A stretch of DNA of 16,807 nt, taken from an uncultured Achromobacter sp. (lineage in GTDB: Bacteria; Pseudomonadota; Gammaproteobacteria; Burkholderiales; Burkholderiaceae_B). Shown here one piece after another: positions 12,551 to 16,807 of the stretch; position 1 is the stretch's first letter, and each line of letters begins with the position of its first letter. Location of the stretch: positions 1 through 16,807 of the forward strand of contig CAJYKY010000413.1 in NCBI GenBank assembly GCA_913775005.1, in the 5' to 3' direction. The position numbers and the translations under genes were made by a program. Under the pieces are notes generated by a model. It was not told where the DNA came from. It saw nothing but the letters and a program-made list of their open reading frames with translations, and did not search any database.

Positions 12551-13687
12551 TCAGGTCTTCACTGAGCGGTGCCGGCTGATGCTCATCATGATGCCGAACG
12601 CGATGCCCATCGTGAACAGCGCCGTCCCCCCGTAACTCATGAAAGGCAACGGCACGCCCACCACGGGCAGAATGCCGGTCACCATGCCCACGTTCACGAA
12701 CACGTAGATGAACAGCATCATCGTCAGCGCGCCGGATAGCAGCCGCCCGAATTGTGATGCTGCGCGCGATGCGATCGTCAGCCCGCGCGCCATCATCAAG
12801 CCGTACAGCACCAGGATGGCGATGCCGCCGTACAGGCCGAATTCCTCGGCGTACACGGCAAAGATGAAGTCGGTGGTGCGTTCAGGGATGAAGTCCAGGT
12901 GCGTCTGCGTGCCCTTCATGTAACCCTTGCCGTACACGCCGCCCGACCCCACTGCGATCATGGACTGAATGGTGTGAAAGCCCTTGCCCAACGGATCGGA
13001 GCTGGGGTTCAGCAGCGTGCAGACGCGGTGCTTTTGATAATCGTGCAGCACGACCCAGTTCACATCGGGCTCGCACAGCTGGTCTTCGTAATAGACCAGC
13101 GTGCCGATGCCGATGATGCCGGCCAGCATCACCGGCACCAGCAGCTTGAACGACAGGCCCGCAAAGTAAATCACGAAGAAGCCGGCGCCGAACACCAGCA
13201 ACGCCGTGCCCAGATCGGGCTGCAACACGATCAGGCCAAACGGCGCAGCCAGCATTGCAGCCGCCGCCAGGAAGTCGCGGATACGCACCGCGCCCTCGTG
13301 CCGCTGGAAGTACCAGGCCAACATCATCGGCACGGCAATCTTCATCATTTCCGAAGGCTGGATGCGTGTCACGCCCAGGTTCAGCCAACGCGTGGCGCCC
13401 TTGCTGGTTTCGCCGAAGAACTCCACGCCCAACAGCAGCACGACGCCCACCACATAGAACGGCAAGGCCAGCTTCATCAGCCACTTGGGCGGAATCAACG
13501 CCATCGTCCACATCGCAAAGAACGCGATGATGAAGTTGCGCGACTGCTCGGCGAAGCGCCAGTCGGTGCCCCCCACGGCCGAATGCATCACGGTCAGGCC
13601 CAGCGCGGCAAACATCAGCAAGATGGCCAGCAGCGGCCAATCGAATGCCGTGAACACGCGGAGCAGAATCAGGCCAAGACGCTTCAT
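12551..13687 (-). CDS. rodA: RodA, elongasome SEDS peptidoglycan glycosyltransferase
   Basis: The 378-residue polytopic SEDS protein polymerises lipid II into glycan strands during cell elongation, working with the PBP2 transpeptidase encoded just upstream. Family motifs: GATRWLNLGVTRIQPSEMMKIAVP (97-120), LQPDLGTALL (155-164), IAVGSGGVYGKGYMKGTQTHLDFIPERTTDFIF (244-276, with the presumed essential Asp273) and the C-terminal VVGVPLPFMSYGGTALF. About ten membrane helices are visible and the length is normal for the family. ATG 13687-13685 overlaps the mrdA stop as ATGA, giving tight coupling of PBP2 and RodA, which act as a complex. A cysteine-containing periplasmic stretch (DQLCEPDVNWVVLHDYQKHRVCTLLNP, about 202-228) sits between helices, as is common in proteobacterial RodA. 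Confidence 0.97.
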   Translation of the reverse strand: MKRLGLILLRVFTAFDWPLLAILLMFAALGLTVMHSAVGGTDWRFAEQSRNFIIAFFAMWTMALIPPKWLMKLALPFYVVGVVLLLGVEFFGETSKGATRWLNLGVTRIQPSEMMKIAVPMMLAWYFQRHEGAVRIRDFLAAAAMLAAPFGLIVLQPDLGTALLVFGAGFFVIYFAGLSFKLLVPVMLAGIIGIGTLVYYEDQLCEPDVNWVVLHDYQKHRVCTLLNPSSDPLGKGFHTIQSMIAVGSGGVYGKGYMKGTQTHLDFIPERTTDFIFAVYAEEFGLYGGIAILVLYGLMMARGLTIASRAASQFGRLLSGALTMMLFIYVFVNVGMVTGILPVVGVPLPFMSYGGTALFTMGIAFGIMMSISRHRSVKT

Positions 13688-15612
13688 TGTTGGCGCACCA
13701 CGTCAGTAGTAATGGTGTCGACCGACGCCAGCGGGTCGTTGCGGTCGGGCCGCACGATCTTGTCCTGACGGTCTTTGGCCAACCAGTAATCAAACACCTT
13801 GCGCGCGACGGGCGCCGCCACGCTGGCGCCCCAGCCGGCGTTTTCGACAATCAGCGACACGGCGATGCGTGGGTGCTCAAGCGGCGCAAAGCCCATGAAC
13901 AGCGCGTGGTCGCGCAGGCGTTCGTCGATGGCGCTGGCGCGGTAATGGCCGCCGCGCAGGCTGAACACCTGGGCGGTGCCGGTCTTGCCTGCCGCCTGGT
14001 AAGGCGCGTTGGCAAAAGCGCGCCGCGCCGTGCCGGCGCGCACCACATCGGCCATCGCGTTCTTGATGACATCCAGGTTGGCCTGCTTGAGCGGAATGCG
14101 GTAGTCAGGCGCGGACTCGGTGGGTTTGGCCACGCCGCTGCGCGGGTCGCGCACGGCGTGAACCAGATGCGGACGGCGATACAAGCCGTTGTTCGCCAGC
14201 GTAGAGGTGCCTTGCGCCAATTGCAGCAGCGTGAACGCGTTGTAGCCCTGACCCACCGCCACGGAAATCGTTTCGCCGGCATACCAGCGCTGGCGATCCT
14301 TGTCTTTATAGGCAGACCGCTTCCAGTCGGTGGACGGCAGCACGCCGCGCTTCTCGCCTTCCAGGTCGATGCCCGTGATCTGGCCAAAGCCGAACTGCTT
14401 GGTGAAATCGTGCAGCGCATTCACGCCGATCTCGGGGCCGAGCGAATAGAAATAGGTGTCGGACGATACGACGATGGCCTTGTGCATGTCGGTCATGCCG
14501 TAGGCCGCACCACCCGCGTTGCGGAATTTCTGCCCGCCGAATTCGTAATACCCGGGGTCAGAGATACGGTCTGTCGCGCGGCGCTTACCCAATTCCAGCG
14601 CGGCCAGGCCCACGAAGGGCTTGTAGGTCGAGCCGATGGGGTATGTGCCGTAAAGCGGGCGGTTGATCAGCGGATGGTCGGGCGATTCATTCAGCATGCG
14701 CCAGTTATCGACGTCGATACCATCCACGAACAGATTCGGGTCGAACGATGGCTGCGACACAAACGCCAGCACTTCGCCGGTGTCCGGGTCAATGGCGACC
14801 AGCGCGCCGCGCTGCCCTTCGAACGCCTCTTCGGCCACCTTCTGCAAGCCCAGGTCGATGGACAACATGATGTCGGAGCCCGGCACCGGGTCGATGCGGC
14901 GCAGTGTGCGCATCGGGCGGCCGCCCGCCGTGACCTCGACTTCTTCCAGGCCCGTGCGGCCGTGCAGCTGCTCTTCCCAGGTTTTCTCGATGCCCTTCTT
15001 GCCGATGACGTCCGTGCCCCGGTAATTGCCCAGTTGGCCCGTGCGTTCCAGTTCTTCGTTGTCGCCCTCGGCGATGCGGCCGATGTAGCCCACGACGTGG
15101 GCAGCGGACACGCCTTGCGGATATTCGCGCACCCAGCGCGCGCGCAGTTCCACGCCCGGAAACTGGAAGGCATGCGCGGCGAACCACGCGGCTTCGGTTT
15201 CATTCAGGTTGTTGCGCAGTTGCAGGCTGGCGTAGCGGCTGGACTCGGCCGCGCGGCGCTTGAAGCGGCGCTGGTCGGACGGGCTGATGTAGACCACCTC
15301 GGTCAGCCGTTCGAAGAGTTCGGTCATGTTGCCGGCATGCGCGGGCACGACTTCCAGCGTGTAGGTGCGGTAATTGCGCGCCAGCACTTCGCCGTTGCGG
15401 TCCAGGATCTCGCCACGGCGCGGCGGAATCGGCACGACGGCAATGCGGTTGCGGTCGGCGCGTTCGGACAGGCCTTCGTAGCGGTCTACCTGCAAATACC
15501 AGAACCGGCCCACCAGCACGCCAAAGCACAAGAGCGCAAACGCGCCACCCACCCAGGCGCGCAGGCGGAAGCGACTCTTTTGCTGCTGACCGGTTTTCTT
15601 GAATTCAAACAT
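13684..15612 (-). CDS. mrdA: PBP2, elongasome class B penicillin-binding protein (transpeptidase)
   Basis: The 642-residue class B PBP crosslinks peptidoglycan in the rod complex. It has a cytoplasmic N-terminus, one membrane anchor (about 20-40, WVGGAFALLCFGVLVGRFWYL), a pedestal domain beginning with RNRIAVVPIPPRRGEILDRNG (54-74), and the transpeptidase domain. Active-site motifs are S328-T-Y-K331 (SXXK), S383-S-D385 (SXN position, with the Asp typical of PBP2) and K543-T-G-T (KTG). The YVVGYIGRI-type and GxKGIEKTWEEQLHG segments match PBP2 rather than the divisome FtsI. Residues after about 612 form a polar tail. ATG 15612-15610 follows the mreD stop by 15 bp with only a weak ribosome binding site; its stop overlaps rodA. 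All catalytic residues are intact, so an active beta-lactam target is expected. Confidence 0.97.
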   Translation of the reverse strand: MFEFKKTGQQQKSRFRLRAWVGGAFALLCFGVLVGRFWYLQVDRYEGLSERADRNRIAVVPIPPRRGEILDRNGEVLARNYRTYTLEVVPAHAGNMTELFERLTEVVYISPSDQRRFKRRAAESSRYASLQLRNNLNETEAAWFAAHAFQFPGVELRARWVREYPQGVSAAHVVGYIGRIAEGDNEELERTGQLGNYRGTDVIGKKGIEKTWEEQLHGRTGLEEVEVTAGGRPMRTLRRIDPVPGSDIMLSIDLGLQKVAEEAFEGQRGALVAIDPDTGEVLAFVSQPSFDPNLFVDGIDVDNWRMLNESPDHPLINRPLYGTYPIGSTYKPFVGLAALELGKRRATDRISDPGYYEFGGQKFRNAGGAAYGMTDMHKAIVVSSDTYFYSLGPEIGVNALHDFTKQFGFGQITGIDLEGEKRGVLPSTDWKRSAYKDKDRQRWYAGETISVAVGQGYNAFTLLQLAQGTSTLANNGLYRRPHLVHAVRDPRSGVAKPTESAPDYRIPLKQANLDVIKNAMADVVRAGTARRAFANAPYQAAGKTGTAQVFSLRGGHYRASAIDERLRDHALFMGFAPLEHPRIAVSLIVENAGWGASVAAPVARKVFDYWLAKDRQDKIVRPDRNDPLASVDTITTDVVRQQ

Positions 15613-15627
15613 GACGCGACGCCGCCA

Positions 15628-16188
15628 TCAGGCGGAGGAAGATTCGGCGTCGTCGGCACCGCGCTGCGGCAGGTGCAACACCCAACCCGCCAGCGGCCAC
15701 AACGCGGCGGTGATGGCCACGCTGATGGTCCAGTCCCAACCCGGCCATTTGCCGGCGAGCCAGGCGTGGATGATCTGAGTCAGGAAGCGGGCGACGAAGA
15801 AGACAGGCAGCATGTGCATGGCCTGGCTCCAGAGGTCGAACCGTTGCAACCGGCGATGCAGCACCACGGCGCCATAGGCGACCAGCGTGTAGGACAAGGC
15901 GTGCTCGCCGAGCAGGCCGGCGTCGTGCACGTCTAACAGCAAGCCGAAGAAGAACGCCGTGAACAGGCCAATGCGGCGCGGCTCGTGCACGCACCAGAAG
16001 GCGATGATCAGCAGCAGGATGTCGGGCGCGCCCTGCCACAAGCGCCACGGCAACAGCGACACCAGCCACGCCAGCAGCACCGTGCCCCACACGAAAACAC
16101 CATGCGCGGGGCCGGACAAGCGGTCCGGGTGCACATTGCTGGGCGTACCCAGGCGGCGCCTGGGTTGCGATTGATTAGTCCGATCCAC
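15628..16188 (-). CDS. mreD: MreD, rod-shape-determining membrane protein (GTG start)
   Basis: The 186-residue protein is the small polytopic MreD of the elongasome, linking MreB/MreC to PBP2 and RodA. It has about five hydrophobic segments: GVFVWGTVLLAWLVSLLPWRLW, DILLLIIAFWCV, GLFTAFFFGLLLDVHDAGLLGEHALSYTLVAYGAVVL, MLPVFFVARFLTQIIHAWLAG and ISVAITAALWPLAGWVLHL. The LLLDVHDAGLLGEHAL segment is the conserved MreD core. The start is GTG 16188-16186 (reads VDRTNQSQPRRR), because a strong AGGAGG lies 9 nt upstream inside the end of mreC; the frame open to 16284 is mreC coding sequence in another phase. The gene overlaps mreC by 14 bp. A 7-bp hairpin (16148-16164) lies in its early codons. Confidence 0.93.
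   Translation of the reverse strand: MDRTNQSQPRRRLGTPSNVHPDRLSGPAHGVFVWGTVLLAWLVSLLPWRLWQGAPDILLLIIAFWCVHEPRRIGLFTAFFFGLLLDVHDAGLLGEHALSYTLVAYGAVVLHRRLQRFDLWSQAMHMLPVFFVARFLTQIIHAWLAGKWPGWDWTISVAITAALWPLAGWVLHLPQRGADDAESSSA
16148..16164. repeat. short perfect hairpin in the 5' part of mreD
   Basis: CCCAGGC (16148-16154) and GCCTGGG (16158-16164) are perfect inverted repeats around GGC. In the mreD message the hairpin begins about 22 nt after the GTG start codon, close enough to influence early elongation, but it may just reflect Arg/Gly codon composition. Confidence 0.5.
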
Positions 16189-16807
16189 CGGAATCGACCT
16201 CCTGACGGTTGGACTCGGCGCGCGCCACATCCACCTGAAGCACCAGGAAGTGGCGATAGCGTTCGGGATGGGCCAGCGGTTCACACACGGCGCGGGCGAA
16301 ACCGGAAGCGGTGTCGCGTTCGACCGAGGTCACTTTGGCCACGGGCAGGCCGGCAGGGAACAAACCGCCGACGCCGCTGGTAACGATAGTATCGCCTTCC
16401 TTGATGTCGGCATTGGCGGCCAGGTAACGCACCTCCATCTTGCCGGGCGAGTTGCCGCCGAACGCAATCAACCGCAATCCGTTGCGCAGCAATTGCACCG
16501 GGATGGACACTTGTTCATCGGTGACGAGCGCGGCCTCGGCCGTCATCGGCGTCACGCGGACGATCTGGCCGACCACGCCGCCTTCATCGATAACGGGCAT
16601 GCCCGGCGCAAGACCGGCCTTGCTGCCCTTGTTGAACACCAGCCGCTGCGTGAACGCGTTGGTGGGTTCGTACATCACTTCAACCACCACCGCCGATTGC
16701 GCAACGGTATCGGTCACGCCCAGCAGGCGGCGCAGCTGCGAGTTTTCAGCGGCCAGTTGCGCGGCATGGCTTGCCACCTGCGCAAGCTCGATGCGCTGGC
16801 GCTGCAA
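16175..16807 (-). CDS. mreC: MreC, rod-shape-determining protein (partial, N-terminus outside window)
   Basis: The 210 visible residues are the C-terminal part of MreC; the cytoplasmic tail and transmembrane helix lie beyond the right edge. They open with the end of the coiled coil (QRIELAQVASHAAQLAAENSQLRRLLG), followed by the two beta-barrel domains: VVEVMYEPTNAFTQRLVFNKGSKAGLAPGMPVIDEGGVVGQIVRV, VSIPVQLLRNG, EVRYLAANADIKEGDTIVTSGVGGLFPAGLPVAKVTSV. MreC is a periplasmic scaffold that activates PBP2. It is first in the visible mreC–mreD–mrdA–rodA order, and mreB is expected just outside. Its final codons contain the AGGAGG ribosome binding site and GTG start of mreD, an overlap of 14 bp. Confidence 0.95.
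   Translation of the reverse strand: MQRQRIELAQVASHAAQLAAENSQLRRLLGVTDTVAQSAVVVEVMYEPTNAFTQRLVFNKGSKAGLAPGMPVIDEGGVVGQIVRVTPMTAEAALVTDEQVSIPVQLLRNGLRLIAFGGNSPGKMEVRYLAANADIKEGDTIVTSGVGGLFPAGLPVAKVTSVERDTASGFARAVCEPLAHPERYRHFLVLQVDVARAESNRQEVDSGGSD

Noticed and set aside
12899..13768. 289-codon + strand open frame, rich in His and Gln
   Set aside because: It is antisense to rodA; the composition is a by-product of reversed hydrophobic codons.
13687..15936. 749-codon open frame on the + strand
   Set aside because: It lies antisense to mrdA and mreD, which carry complete catalytic motifs; its translation is His/Arg/Gln-rich without domains, the usual shadow of GC-rich coding DNA.
1..16807. CRISPR arrays, tRNA/rRNA genes, insertion sequences, integrases, attachment sites, SlmA-binding palindromes
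   Set aside because: No spaced repeat array, transposase or integrase motif, cloverleaf or rRNA segment, or GTGAGTACTCAC site was recognised by reading; a tool-based scan was not possible.

Overview
The window is high-GC, gene-dense DNA from a betaproteobacterium, most likely Alcaligenaceae (Achromobacter/Bordetella group). This rests on remembered resemblance of RapZ, ArgB, MreD and PBP2 to Bordetella proteins and on the argB–HAD phosphatase–slmA order; no database search was possible. Nineteen protein-coding regions are supported, two of them cut by the window edges, plus one doubtful partial ORF at the left edge. No rRNA, tRNA, CRISPR array, insertion sequence or phage gene was seen.

Layout. 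(1) 288–2125 (+): rapZ and rlpA, overlapping by ATGA. (2) 3691–2168 (-): rsmI and ogt, 3 bp apart, converging on rlpA. (3) 3781–6211 (+): yraN, then a tight unit gmhA/diaA-like–dolP–tlpA-like joined by two ATGA overlaps and closed by a strong bidirectional terminator at 6234–6260. The order rsmI/yraN/diaA/dolP is the E. coli yraL-yraN-diaA-dolP cluster without lpoA and with an added thioredoxin-like gene. (4) 7064–6276 (-): an orphan metQ with an unusual GC-rich leader. (5) 7341–9621 (+): argB, a pyrimidine 5'-nucleotidase-like HAD gene and slmA, closed by a terminator at 9668–9689. (6) 9932–12493 (+): a two-gene accessory unit, a DASS/SLC13-type anion transporter plus an Ldh2/HcxB-type 2-hydroxyacid dehydrogenase, behind a perfect FNR/ANR box. 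(7) 16807–12551 (-): the cell-elongation operon mreC (partial)–mreD–mrdA–rodA.

Cell-envelope biology dominates: the elongasome (MreC, MreD, PBP2, RodA), the septal transglycosylase RlpA, the outer-membrane lipoprotein DolP, the LPS-heptose enzyme GmhA and the nucleoid-occlusion factor SlmA. The rest is housekeeping (RsmI, ArgB, Ogt) apart from unit 6, which looks like an oxygen-responsive uptake-and-oxidation cassette for an unidentified hydroxy acid.

I did not find a wholly new multi-gene system. The points most worth checking are the FNR box before the transporter/dehydrogenase pair; three promoters whose -10 box ends exactly 8 nt before an ATG, implying leaderless mRNAs; a perfect 10-bp inverted repeat before the gmhA/diaA-like gene; that gene's GmhA catalytic residues in a DiaA locus; and a metQ leader with mutually exclusive pairings.
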